A stretch of 64,000 nucleotides of DNA, from positions 744,001 through 808,000 of the forward strand of contig NZ_CP011339.1 in assembly GCF_001264245.1 (NCBI RefSeq), written 5' to 3'. Origin of the DNA: Microcystis panniformis FACHB-1757. Lineage in GTDB: Bacteria; Cyanobacteriota; Cyanobacteriia; Cyanobacteriales; Microcystaceae. The translations under genes were made by a program, and so were the position numbers. This document shows positions 38,486 through 46,639 of this stretch, one piece after another. The notes beneath the pieces were generated by a model. The model was not told the origin of the DNA and ran no database searches. It saw only the letters and a list, made by a program, of their open reading frames with translations. How positions within the stretch are numbered: the stretch's first letter is position 1; every line of letters starts with the position of its first letter.

Positions 38486-39271
38486 CTAGCAAGGGATGTT
38501 CGCCGATGAAGTAATTAAAGAAATACTCAAATCCTGATAAAAATCCTCTTGTTTTAATTCCACTTTTGATTGAGAAGCCAGTAAAAGTAAAGCCCAAAAA
38601 ATCGCCACCTTTTCCTGTGTTGCCGAGTGACTAGAGGGCTTTTCTGCTTGCCATAAATCTAATAAATACTCAAACTCTATCTCCTTTTTCTCCAATTGAA
38701 AAAACTTTCTCTGCAAAAAAAAGTCCAGTTCCGCTGCCAATTCCGTCAGGTTTTCTTGGTGGGCCAATTCCGTGATAATTTGTACCGCTTCCCGTCGGGA
38801 TTGGGGCCGGGGTTTCGGGACAACTACAGCCAGTTTCGGTAAAGCTTCAATCTCTAGGGCAATCTGTTGTAATTGAGTGATTAACTCCTGCAAAGTTACC
38901 CGTCTTTTTCGCGGTGGTGGGGCGGCAGTACGACGGCGAATATGATTTTCTAGATAACGGGGTAAAGTTCTTAATTCTCTTTCTAAGTCGCTAATTTCCT
39001 CATCAATCAGACTTTCTTCTTGCTGGTCTAAAGACAATCTTTCTAGGGTATCAGCCTTAAATAAAACTAACATGGAAGCCCATAAAAAAGCCTGTCCCGA
39101 TTGGGGTAAATTAGCCTGGGCCATGGCTAAATCTAGATCATTTAATAACCCCAATTCTGCCAAAAAGCGATCGATCACATCAATAACCTGCACATCCCAG
39201 GGGTCAATTTCTCCCTGTTCCGCCATTTCTAAAAGAGAGGCGATCGCATCACTGGCCGAGGTGATAGTCAT
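38486..39271 (-). CDS. scpA: Segregation and condensation protein A
   Basis: 261 residues, the usual size. It starts with the kleisin N-terminal block (IASLLEMAEQGEIDPWDVQV, then IDRFLAELG) and AFLWASMLVLFKADTL, and ends with a winged-helix C-terminal region that contacts SMC (KEIEFEYLLDLWQAEK). ScpA bridges SMC heads with ScpB in chromosome condensation. It is divergent from pdxH with 51 bases between starts. Confidence 0.9.
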   Translation of the reverse strand: MTITSASDAIASLLEMAEQGEIDPWDVQVIDVIDRFLAELGLLNDLDLAMAQANLPQSGQAFLWASMLVLFKADTLERLSLDQQEESLIDEEISDLERELRTLPRYLENHIRRRTAAPPPRKRRVTLQELITQLQQIALEIEALPKLAVVVPKPRPQSRREAVQIITELAHQENLTELAAELDFFLQRKFFQLEKKEIEFEYLLDLWQAEKPSSHSATQEKVAIFWALLLLASQSKVELKQEDFYQDLSISLITSSANIPC

Positions 39272-39322
39272 GATTGTAGAATCTTGTAGGATCTCAAAGG
39301 ATAGAATTTAGCAAGCAAAACC

Positions 39323-39967
39323 ATGGACATATCGATCGCTGACCTGCGTTTGGACTACAATCTTGAAGAATTGCTAGAGTCAGAAACATCTGCCGATCCT
39401 TTCATTGTATTTAAACAATGGCTAGAACGGGCGGTATCTTCGGGAAGATTAGAACCCAACGCTATGACTTTAGCCACTATTTCCCCGGAGGGTAAACCCC
39501 GGGCCCGCATGGTACTGTTAAAAGACTTCGATCCTCTCGGTTTTGTTCTCTTTACCAACTACCACAGCGCCAAAGGACAGGAATTAATCGCCAATCCCAA
39601 TGCAGCCCTAGTGTTTTGGTGGGGAGAATTGCAACGGCAAATTAGGATCGAGGGAACTGTAGAAAAAATCAGCGAGGAGGAATCGGATAATTACTTTTTT
39701 GTCCGTCCCTGGGAATCCCGTTTAGGGGCCTGGGCCTCCAATCAAAGTGAAGTGATTTCGGGGCGGGATATCCTCGAAAAACGCCTAGCAGAACTAAAAG
39801 AAGAATATGCTGGTCGTGAAGTTCCCCGTCCTCCTCATTGGGGCGGATTTCGCCTAATTCCTAGTTTAATCGAGTTCTGGCAAGGTCGCCCCAGTCGTCT
39901 CCACGATCGTCTCTGTTATTATCGTCAAGAAGATGGCAGTTGGCAAAGGCAACGTTTAGCTCCTTAG
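39323..39967 (+). CDS. pdxH: Pyridoxamine 5'-phosphate oxidase
   Basis: 214 residues. FMN and substrate-binding blocks are visible: NAMTLATISPEGKPRARMVL, LLKDFDPLGFVLFTNYHSAK, VFWWGELQRQIRIEGTVEKI, and the C-terminal PHWGGFRLIP and FWQGRPSRLHDRL signature. The enzyme makes pyridoxal 5'-phosphate from PNP or PMP using O2. Start ATG at 39323 lies in CAAAACCATGG without a strong RBS. Confidence 0.95.
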   Translation: MDISIADLRLDYNLEELLESETSADPFIVFKQWLERAVSSGRLEPNAMTLATISPEGKPRARMVLLKDFDPLGFVLFTNYHSAKGQELIANPNAALVFWWGELQRQIRIEGTVEKISEEESDNYFFVRPWESRLGAWASNQSEVISGRDILEKRLAELKEEYAGREVPRPPHWGGFRLIPSLIEFWQGRPSRLHDRLCYYRQEDGSWQRQRLAP

Positions 39968-40058
39968 TTTTATTTTGACACCTTGTATTGGCAAAATAGC
40001 TCGATGCTAATTCAATTTGTCATTTTAGTCTTGAGATAATATTAGGTCGATGTCTTTT

Positions 40059-40092
40059 CCCAACCCGCGCTTACCTTAGCGATCGGGTTGGG
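40059..40092. terminator. Hairpin downstream of pdxH
   Basis: Arms CCCAACCCG and CGGGTTGGG, 9 bp, with a 16-base loop that contains the HIP1 half TAGCGATCG. It lies 92 bases after the pdxH stop and is followed by CTATTATATC rather than a T run. It may be a terminator or one of the genome's dispersed palindromes. Confidence 0.45.
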
Positions 40093-40198
40093 CTATTATA
40101 TCAATTGGATAAAGGCAATCTCTCTGCCCTAAAGTCTCAGAAAAACGATAGAATTGAAAGGGTTTTTGTTTGCATCCTTCAAAAATAACTAGAGAATT

Positions 40199-40501
40199 AT
40201 GGACATCAATAAAGTTGGACTTCGAGAAACCTTAGAAGCATTGCGGGTTGAACTGAGTAAATCTATTTTAGCCTCTGAGGGTGAGCAGATTCGCTTTGAA
40301 GTGGGTGACATTGAATTAGAGGTTCAATTTGTGGTTGAGCAGTCGAAAGAAGGCAAAGGTGGGCTGAAATTTTGGGTAGTAGAAATGGGTGGGGGTGTCA
40401 CCAATAAAGATACGATAACCCATAGAATTAAAATTCCCCTTAAACCCATTGGGAAAGATAAAAAACCTGTATTGACAGGAAGTGATGATATTCCCGATTA
40501 G
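40199..40501 (+). CDS. Trypsin-co-occurring (trypco2-type) small protein
   Basis: 100 residues. The pattern fits the trypco2 domain described alongside trypsin-like proteases in bacterial conflict systems: GLRETLEALRVELSKSI, then IRFEVGDIELEVQFVVE and GLKFWVVEMGGG. The trypsin-like protease gene follows 119 bases downstream in the same direction, which is the arrangement the name describes. Trypco domains are thought to regulate or target the protease. Biochemical function is unknown. Confidence 0.75.
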   Translation: MDINKVGLRETLEALRVELSKSILASEGEQIRFEVGDIELEVQFVVEQSKEGKGGLKFWVVEMGGGVTNKDTITHRIKIPLKPIGKDKKPVLTGSDDIPD

Positions 40502-40554
40502 AATTTTATACCCCTAGGGACGCAATGCTTGCCCCCAAAGCAGTTAATTTGTAG

Positions 40555-40580
40555 GATGGGTTAGCGAAGCGTAACCCATC
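40555..40580. repeat. GATGGGTTA palindrome
   Basis: Arms GATGGGTTA and TAACCCATC around GCGAAGCG. A partial version (GGATGGGTTAGCGGTAGCG) recurs at about 41650-41670, next to the left 237-bp repeat. It lies between the trypco2 gene and the protease gene and may form a transcript hairpin between them. Confidence 0.7.
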
Positions 40581-40619
40581 ACCATCCCAGAAGAATAGGT
40601 TACATCAATCCGATAAGTT

Positions 40620-41405
40620 ATGCCCCAATTCCAACCCGATCGCGCTTTAGAAATTGTTGCCCCTAAATACGGCACTGCCTATCGAATTGGGGGACGTTTA
40701 CTCTTGACTTGTCGGCATCTATTTGATAATAGTAACGACTGTAAAGTACGATTTAGATCAGCATCAAACTATTCTGATAAGCAAGACATAGACGCTAAGG
40801 TAATTTGGAAAGCTCCCGATAATATCGATATAGCCTTAGTAGAATTACCAGAAACTATCGAAACTTGTGATCCTGTAGGTTTTGGGTTGTTACCTGATGC
40901 GAGTAGCACCCAAAAAGTTAAATTTGACTTTTTGGGATTTCCTCTATTTTTACGGTATTCTGAAGATGGTATAAAATACGCCACAGGGTTACATATTCAG
41001 GGAACTATCGATGTGGCTAATCGTGTTCCTCATAACCGTTTGTTATTAAATATTAAAGATAGTCAAGACATACAACCCACCGATGAACAATTAGAAAGAT
41101 TAGCAGAAGATCAGTCACCTTGGCAAGGAACATCGGGATCAGCAATTGTTTGTTATGGGTTAGTGGTGGGTGTGCAGAAATGGCATCAAAATCCAGATCG
41201 TCCTGAATCTTTAGAAGCTGAATCTTTGGCAAGAGTTTATGACAATCCCGAATGGGGTGAGATATTAGAAAGTCATGATATTGATCCTGAACCTAAACCC
41301 GTTATATCCGCTTCTTTAAAATCTTCTTCCTATCGCAATCAGTCCCTATCTTTCCCCTGCTTTGTTACCCGAAGCCTTGCAAGTTGCCAGAGGGATTGGG
41401 GATGA
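40620..41405 (+). CDS. Trypsin-like serine protease, C-terminally broken
   Basis: 261 residues. The catalytic triad is visible: His33 in LLTCRHLF, Asp70 in NIDIALVEL, and Ser near 174 in WQGTSGSAIV. After the protease domain the intended frame continues with PALLPEALQVARGIGDES, the helical-repeat type found as modules at 42595, 43233, 45612 and 51670. A one-base frameshift near 41350 and then the 237-bp repeat at 41413 cut it off. The original was probably a larger protease plus helical-repeat sensor, as in predicted STAND-like conflict proteins. The protease domain itself looks functional. Confidence 0.75.
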   Translation: MPQFQPDRALEIVAPKYGTAYRIGGRLLLTCRHLFDNSNDCKVRFRSASNYSDKQDIDAKVIWKAPDNIDIALVELPETIETCDPVGFGLLPDASSTQKVKFDFLGFPLFLRYSEDGIKYATGLHIQGTIDVANRVPHNRLLLNIKDSQDIQPTDEQLERLAEDQSPWQGTSGSAIVCYGLVVGVQKWHQNPDRPESLEAESLARVYDNPEWGEILESHDIDPEPKPVISASLKSSSYRNQSLSFPCFVTRSLASCQRDWG

Positions 41406-41412
41406 ATCCAAA

Positions 41413-41649
41413 CAGGGTGAGAGCATCTCAAACGCTATTGACAATTAGCCAATTTTGTGAACCGCTTGCTGTGTGGGCATTTCAAGTGATACCAGTCAAT
41501 CAGAATAGTTACGAAATATTCACATTTGGTCGATTTTTGCTTAACAATTGAGATGGCCAATTCTCCTCAAATATGCCTGAATCGCTCTCTGGGTAAGCAA
41601 ATCACATAAAGTTGATTTTGTCAAGAATTGTTAAGATGCGCTTACCCTG
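41413..41649. repeat. 237-bp direct repeat, left copy
   Basis: Nearly identical to 52843-53079, with one difference noted. Its ends AGGGTGAGAGCATCTCAA and (inverted) AGGGTAAGCGCATCTTAA are imperfect inverted repeats, so it may be a MITE. No target duplication is visible at either copy. It cuts the protease gene at GDESK. Confidence 0.9.
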
Positions 41650-41835
41650 GGATGGGTTAGCGGTAGCGTAACATTAGCGGGTGTTGGGTTTCATGCTTCA
41701 ACCCAACCTACGTTCATCTTATATTTAATTCCACCCACCTACTTAGAATATGAAACTTATGTTCCTCTTGCAGATCAGCTTTTTACGATATACTTAGAAG
41801 AAATAAATAAGGTTTTGCTCAAGGATTTTTTGCAG

Positions 41836-42582
41836 ATGGAAGGAACTATTTTACGCTTCGACACCTCCAATAACACAGGGGTTATCAGAGGCAATGACGG
41901 GACAAGATACCAGTTCACAAACTCCGATTGGAAGGACGAAAAAGAATTTCCCAGAGTGGGGTTATTGGTGAATTTTGAGGTTAACTTAAACAATGAACCC
42001 GTTGATATTTACTGTATTCCTAAAGATAAGGGAAAGAGAATATGGCAGTATGATGGATATCTGGTGATGTTGCGGGGGGCATCTCTACCAAATCGCTGTA
42101 TCAAAACCAATCGCCCGGTAACGGGAAAAGAAGAACAGACTTTATCCTTTAATCCTTTATTCGTTAATTTTTCTGCCCTTTTTTCTGCCCTGATTAGAAT
42201 CATTTTTTTAATCATTTTTTTAATTTTTGTGCCCTGGATTGTAACAATACCGGTTATCATTGCATATTTTGCTATGACAAAATACGAAAAAATCACTTTT
42301 GGACTTTCTCAAGAAGTTAAAAAACAGCACAGATTATTAACAGATACGATTTTATCGTGCGTAATTTTTATGATAATTATGGCTGCTGTTAATGTACATT
42401 ACAGCTTAGTAATATTTGCCCTATTGTGCTTGCCGTTTTGGTTGATTTTACGGAAATCGCCACTGTCAACTTCTGGAATTTCAATAGTCTGGATTCAGGG
42501 TGAATACATTTGCATCCGTGGAATCAATAAAGAATATCTTTCTGAGTTTCCTGAATGGAGTAATTATAGACGACGTGGTTAG
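41836..42582 (+). CDS. Membrane protein with N-terminal cold-shock-like domain
   Basis: 248 residues from ATG at 41836 (a longer start at 41815 is less likely). Residues 1-60 form a CSD-like beta domain: MEGTILRFDTSNNTGVIRG, then FPRVGLLVNFEV. Two clusters of membrane segments follow: FSALIRIIFLIIFLIFVPWI and ILSCVIFMIIMAAVNVHYSL with LVIFALLCLPFWLIL. It then ends in a soluble tail. Similar CSD plus DUF1294-type fusions exist, but this membrane part is not DUF1294 as I read it. It may be an effector or stress sensor; function not known. Confidence 0.6.
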   Translation: MEGTILRFDTSNNTGVIRGNDGTRYQFTNSDWKDEKEFPRVGLLVNFEVNLNNEPVDIYCIPKDKGKRIWQYDGYLVMLRGASLPNRCIKTNRPVTGKEEQTLSFNPLFVNFSALFSALIRIIFLIIFLIFVPWIVTIPVIIAYFAMTKYEKITFGLSQEVKKQHRLLTDTILSCVIFMIIMAAVNVHYSLVIFALLCLPFWLILRKSPLSTSGISIVWIQGEYICIRGINKEYLSEFPEWSNYRRRG

Positions 42583-42594
42583 TTTTTTATTTAT

Positions 42595-42869
42595 CCGAAA
42601 TCTTACCAGAAGTTTTAGTGGTTGCCAGAGAGTTTGGGTCTGAATCCTCCCGTGCAGAGGCATTAAAAGCCTTAACCGCCACATTAACCCCTGCTAATGT
42701 TGACTTATCTTTCTGGCAAGATGTCCTTCAGGCTTTGGGAACTCTCACTCGTCCTCGTTTCCTCGAAACTATTCCTAACTTAGTACCTTTAATCCTTCAT
42801 TTTGAGGGAGAGGTCGCCTTAAGAGAAGTGTATCAAAGTATTAAGGATGTTAGTCGGTGGTGGAAATAA
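42595..42869 (+). pseudogene. C-terminal helical module, copy A
   Basis: Reads SEILPEVLVVAREFGSESSR, then ALKALTATLTPANVDLSFWQ, and ends ALREVYQSIKDVSRWWK with a stop. No plausible start: an ATG-less fragment. Copies B, C and D share the same ending. The pattern LPEALxxARxIGxExxRAEAL is the helical repeat of large cyanobacterial conflict-type proteins, here cut from its N-terminal effector. Confidence 0.7.
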
Positions 42870-42881
42870 TTCCCCTTATGA

Positions 42882-43231
42882 TGTATAATGCTAGACCATA
42901 GCGGATAAGGTATTCAACCGCTCTAAAAACCTAGCTATCTAATCGATAGGCGCACCTTGAAAACTAGAGTTATAGGGTTCCATAAAGGATTGCTTTTATG
43001 GGTAAAAGCTCTAAGCATCAAGTACCAGAGAAACCAATTATTTTAGAGGTTTTGAACTGTATCGTAGGGCATACGAGAACAGGCTTCTGTAATGGAGCGA
43101 AAGTCTGAGGAGAGACTCGCCTCTGGGTTAGATACCGCAAGGGGTCTGATTTAAGCGAACTCGTTGAGCCAGAAATTCTAATCAGCGATGATAGAAGAAT
43201 CCACGTCCGTTCACGGCGCGGAGTATGTCAA
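42882..43231 (+). ncRNA. HEARO / omega-RNA-like structured element without nuclease gene
   Basis: About 350 non-coding bases with blocks typical of the RNAs of IscB/TnpB-type elements: GGATAAGG, CTAGCTATCTAATCGATAGG (a 5-bp hairpin), CCATAAA paired with TTTATGG, GATACCGCAAGGGG, AACTCGTTGAGCC, and an end AGAAGAATCC, imperfect hairpin, GGAGTATGTCAA. An ATGA lies directly upstream (42878-42881), as reported for HEARO insertions. No IscB or TnpB reading frame accompanies it. It interrupts the space between module copies A and B. The call rests on motif memory, not on a covariance model. Confidence 0.55.
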
Positions 43232-43232
43232 C

Positions 43233-43507
43233 GGAAGTGTTACCCGAAACCCTTAGAAATTGCCAGAACGATTGGGTCTGAATACCCGCGTGCAGACGTA
43301 TTAAAAGCATTAACAGCCACATTAACCCCTGCTAATGTTGACTTATCTTTCTGGGAAAAAAACCTTCAGGCTTTGGGTACTCTCACTCGTCGTAAGTTCC
43401 TCGAAACTATTCCCAACTTAGTCCCTTTAATCCTTCATTTTGGGGGAGAGGTCGCCTTAAGAGAAGTGTATCAAGGGATTAGGGAGGTGAGTCGCTGGTG
43501 GAAGTGA
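43233..43507 (+). pseudogene. C-terminal helical module, copy B (frameshifted)
   Basis: Begins EVLPETL, shifts frame near 43255, then reads EIARTIGSEYPRADVLKALT and ends ALREVYQGIREVSRWWK with a stop. It is about 85 percent identical in protein to copy A. It lies directly after the HEARO-like element. Confidence 0.7.
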
Positions 43508-43574
43508 TTGCCCTGTCAATAATTGCTATAATAGCTAAAATGGTCATAATGGCTAGTTTCTATAAAGGTTAGTT

Positions 43575-43823
43575 ATGAAAACATTAGGAGCCTCAGAAGC
43601 AAAAAATCGCTTTGGCGAACTGTTAGACTTGGCTCGAAGAGAACCAGTAAAGATAGCAAAAAAGGGACGTAATGTTGCAGTCGTGCTGTCAATCGAGGAA
43701 TTTGAGAGATTTTCCGAGTTAGAAAATCAACTTTTGGCTTTACAGGCAGAAAAAGCTCATCAAGAAGGTTTTATCGGAACAACAGAAAGTGAGGCTTTAC
43801 TGTCAGAAATTTTAAATGCTTAA
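43575..43823 (+). CDS. Phd/YefM-family antitoxin
   Basis: 82 residues with the prevent-host-death fold signature: LGASEAKNRFGELLDLARRE, then VKIAKKGRNVAVVLSIEEFE. The C-terminal tail (GTTESEALLSEILNA) would mask the toxin. It overlaps the following RelE gene by eight bases. An AAAGGTTAGTT leader precedes the ATG. Intact. Confidence 0.9.
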   Translation: MKTLGASEAKNRFGELLDLARREPVKIAKKGRNVAVVLSIEEFERFSELENQLLALQAEKAHQEGFIGTTESEALLSEILNA

Positions 43824-44085
43824 GATTAACCTATCTCGACAGGCAACTAAACGCTTAAAAAAACTGCCAGATAAACACGCCAAACAAGTAGCCACAAAAA
43901 TAACCGAACTGAGAACAAATCCCTATCCCCAAGATTCTCTAAAGTTAAAAGGATACTCTTATCATAGAGCCGATATTGGTGAATATCGAATCGTTTATCG
44001 TGTTGAGGAGCAAACACTAGAAATCTTGCTGATTGACAAACGAAACGATGATGAAATTTATAAACAACTAAAGAGAACAATATAG
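43816..44085 (+). CDS. RelE/ParE-superfamily toxin
   Basis: 89 residues: LSRQATKRLKKLPDKHAKQV, KLKGYSYHRADIGEYRIVYR and ILLIDKRNDDEIY, the usual RelE-type core with the Arg/Tyr-rich C-terminal half used in ribosome-bound mRNA cleavage. It forms a complete type II pair with the upstream Phd antitoxin and is translationally coupled to it. Confidence 0.9.
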   Translation: MLKINLSRQATKRLKKLPDKHAKQVATKITELRTNPYPQDSLKLKGYSYHRADIGEYRIVYRVEEQTLEILLIDKRNDDEIYKQLKRTI

Positions 44086-44167
44086 AGAATCTTAATTATC
44101 AACCATCAATTAATTAGCGATATTATTCCTGCTAAAATCAAGAAAAACAAATTATCTTTAAACACTC

Positions 44168-44458
44168 ATGAACATTAACGTAACATTTCCCGAAGAACTT
44201 CTCATTGCCGCCAGAGAAGAAAAAGAAACATTCTCTCGTAAAGTCATAATTTATACATTAGGGCATCTTTATCAAGAAGGAAAAATTTCAGCAGGAATCG
44301 GCGCACAAGTATTAGGATGCGATAAATATACATTTTATACACTTCTCTCTGAGTATGGTTTTTCCATTATTGATTACACAGCAGAAGAATGGGAATCAGA
44401 AATACAAACCAGCCGTAAATTAGCCCAAAAAATCCAAGAGAATGAAGATAATTGTTAA
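44168..44458 (+). CDS. UPF0175-family antitoxin
   Basis: 96 residues. The UPF0175 signature is clear: FPEELLIAAREEKETFSRKV, YTLGHLYQEGKISAGIGAQV and LGCDKYTFYTLLSEYG, with an HTH-like C-terminal part. This family is the usual antitoxin partner of DUF3368 PIN-like toxins, which is exactly what overlaps its end. Confidence 0.9.
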   Translation: MNINVTFPEELLIAAREEKETFSRKVIIYTLGHLYQEGKISAGIGAQVLGCDKYTFYTLLSEYGFSIIDYTAEEWESEIQTSRKLAQKIQENEDNC

Positions 44459-44937
44459 TTCTACACCGATCATCGCCTTATCTTTGATTAATCAATTAGA
44501 TCTTCTTAATCAGCTATTTAATGAAGTGATTATTCCTTGGGCAGTTTATCAAGAAATTGTCATCGCTGGAGATAATAAACCGGGGGGCAAAAGAACTCAA
44601 AAATGCCAATTGGATTCAAGTTCAAGAAGTTGCATCATCATCTCCTCTTGAACCGCTATTACTAGGATTAGATCGAGGAGAATTAGAAGTTATTCTCTTG
44701 GCAATTTCAATCAAACCAGACTGGGTAATTATAGATGAGAAATTAGCAAGAAGAGTTGCCAAAGCTATGGGATTAACCGTCAAAGGAACATTAGGAATTC
44801 TCTTGGTTGGTTTTTATGCAGGTTATCTATCTAAACAAGAAATTTTAGATTTATCACAACAGTTAGTTGATTATGGAATTCGTATTAGTTCTCCGATTCT
44901 TAATTGGCTAAAAACAGAATTAGACAATGATCATTAA
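44442..44937 (+). pseudogene. DUF3368 PIN-like toxin, frameshifted in a G run
   Basis: The first part reads MKIIVNSTPIIALSLINQLD (with the first acidic-site region of the fold altered to N-S-T as in DUF3368) and EIVIAGDNKPG. The frame then breaks at the GGGGGG of 44582-44587: five Gs would give PGAKELKNANWIQVQE and a full toxin ending at 44937, with LGLDRGELEVILLA and VIIDEKLARR. A one-base gain in the run therefore inactivates it as written. Confidence 0.85.
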
Positions 44938-44964
44938 TACCAAATCAATACAAAATAAACTACC

Positions 44965-45186
44965 ATGAAACAACTAATCGTACACATTCGTGACCAAGAA
45001 AAAGCAGAAACACTCTCTAAAATTTTAACTGCTTTAGATTTTGTTGACTCCGTAGAAATCATCGAAGATCAAACAACATTATCTGATAACGAGCAAGACT
45101 TCTTTGCCCTGGCAGGATTGTGGGAAGACAGGGATATTACCCCTAAATCTATCCGTGAAGCAGCATGGCGAGAAGAAAAACGATGA
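44965..45186 (+). CDS. Small antitoxin-like protein upstream of VapC
   Basis: 73 residues: LIVHIRDQEKAETLSKILTA, DFVDSVEII, and a C-terminal FFALAGLWEDRDITPKSIRE. The ending AGLWxDRDIT is common in antitoxins that precede PIN toxins in cyanobacteria. Its stop overlaps the start of vapC by four bases. Intact, but its toxin carries a nonsense codon. Confidence 0.8.
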   Translation: MKQLIVHIRDQEKAETLSKILTALDFVDSVEIIEDQTTLSDNEQDFFALAGLWEDRDITPKSIREAAWREEKR

Positions 45187-45566
45187 TTTTATGTGACACC
45201 AATATCCTCATTGAATTCTATAAAAACAACCATAGAATTATCGAAGAGCTTCGCCATATTTGACTAAATCAACTAGCCATTAGTTCCATTACTCAAGCCG
45301 AATTATATTATGGAGCAATCAATAAAAATGAACTCAACAAAATCAAAAGACATCCCGGATTGCTACATACCTTTCCTGTAGATGTCGCAATATCCAATCA
45401 ATTTATTAACTTAATGGAAACCTACTCCCTCAGTCACAAACTCAACATCCCTGACTCTATCATTGCCTCAACAGCATTAGTGCAGAATATTAAGCTATAT
45501 ACATTGAATTTGAGAGATTTTTGTTTTATTCAAGGCTTAGAACTCTATGATCTGTCAAATGAATAA
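45183..45566 (+). pseudogene. vapC: VapC PIN-domain toxin with internal stop
   Basis: Starts MILCDTNILIEFYKNN with the first PIN aspartate, then a TGA after ELRHI where a Gly codon (GGA) would be expected. It continues in the same frame as LAISSITQAELYYGAINKNE, PDSIIASTALV and LYTLNLRDFCFI, with the other acidic residues. A single G to T change therefore disables the toxin while the antitoxin upstream stays intact. Confidence 0.85.
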
Positions 45567-45607
45567 CCCATCAACGTTAGCATTTTCCAGCGTTCAGCGA
45601 ACCAGTC

Positions 45608-45753
45608 ATAAATTAGTCAAAAAATCAAAGAGAATGAAGATAATTGTTAATTCTATTCCCAATTTAGCGCCTTTAATCCTTCATTTTGGGGGGGAGGTTG
45701 CCTGAAGAGAAGTGTATCAAGGGATTAGGGATGTTAGTCGCTGGTGGCGGTGA
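45608..45753 (+). pseudogene. Chimeric remnant: UPF0175/DUF3368 junction fused to module copy C
   Basis: The first 45 bases repeat the UPF0175-DUF3368 junction at about 44422-44465 (GAGAATGAAGATAATTGTTA). The sequence then passes within ATTCTATTCCC into the module ending IPNLAPLILHFGGEVA, a stop, REVYQGIRDVSRWWR. The join lies in shared A/T-rich bases. It shows that a second TA junction and a module copy were fused by deletion. Confidence 0.65.
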
Positions 45754-45875
45754 TTCTTGTTCTATGAATTGCCTCCACCTTACCCAATTGAATCAGCAGT
45801 CTGCTCCCCAGTGCCTTCGGCAAGCGCAGAAATCCAATAAAATAGTGAATAGGTGACATCGGGAAAAAATCATCT

Positions 45876-46526
45876 ATGGCAACTACATCAGAAGACGTAT
45901 GGCGAATCTTAGCCGAATTAGCGACTGCTCAAGCCGAATTGACTGCTGCTCAAAAAGAAACTGACAAACAACTCAAGGAAACTGACCTACTATTGAAGGA
46001 AGTCAGTCAACAACAGAAGGAAAACGCCCAACAAATCAAGGAAACTGACCGACAACAGCAGAAAACTGACAAACAACTCAAAGAACTGGGCAAACAAATT
46101 GGGGGACTCGGGGCAAAATTCGGCAGCTTTACCGAAGGACTTGCTCTCCCCTCAATGGAAACGATTCTCAGACAACGGTTCGGTATGAAAGTTGTTAGTC
46201 CCAGTGTCCGAGCCAGCGAAGATGGACAACACCTAGAAATTGATGTCCTTGCCTATACCAATGGTGAGCTAAATATCGCCTATATCGTCGAGGTTAAAAG
46301 TCATGCCAGAGAGGAGTCTATTACACAATTAAAAAGTATTTTACAACGGTTTCGCCGCTTTTTTCCTGAACACAAAGATAAAAAACTCTATGGCATATTA
46401 GCTGCGGTTCATGTATCCCCGGAATTACGGGAAAAAATTCTGCGAGAAGGGTTTTATGTGGCTCGGATTCATGACCAAGTATTTGAACTCGATATTCCCG
46501 ATAATTTTCAACCTCAAACCTATTAA
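45876..46526 (+). CDS. Coiled-coil PD-(D/E)XK-like (DUF3782-type) protein, paralogue 1
   Basis: 216 residues. The N-terminus MATTSEDVWRILAELATAQ is followed by eight heptads (one AELTAAQ, then seven K/Q-E-x-x-x-Q-x units such as KETDLLL and KENAQQI), a hinge IGGLGAKFGSFTEGLA, and a nuclease-like domain. That domain has a helix Glu in LPSMETILRQRFG, Asp in LEIDVLAYT and ExK in YIVEVKSHAR, the restriction-endonuclease-like order. COG5493/DUF3782 proteins have this layout and no proven role. First of six tandem copies; it has the least similar upstream region. Confidence 0.8.
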   Translation: MATTSEDVWRILAELATAQAELTAAQKETDKQLKETDLLLKEVSQQQKENAQQIKETDRQQQKTDKQLKELGKQIGGLGAKFGSFTEGLALPSMETILRQRFGMKVVSPSVRASEDGQHLEIDVLAYTNGELNIAYIVEVKSHAREESITQLKSILQRFRRFFPEHKDKKLYGILAAVHVSPELREKILREGFYVARIHDQVFELDIPDNFQPQTY

Positions 46527-46639
46527 AACATCAAGGGCTATCGCTCTATCTTCCCCAAAGGAAAAAACACTCTCTTATTCATGAATCGGCAAAATTCAGT
46601 AAAATAGTAATAGACCAAATCAGAGAGAAAAAATCATCT

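Noticed and set aside
42878..43231. Riboswitch or tmRNA
   Set aside because: No downstream gene in regulatory position and no tag frame; the ends and context fit a HEARO-like element better.
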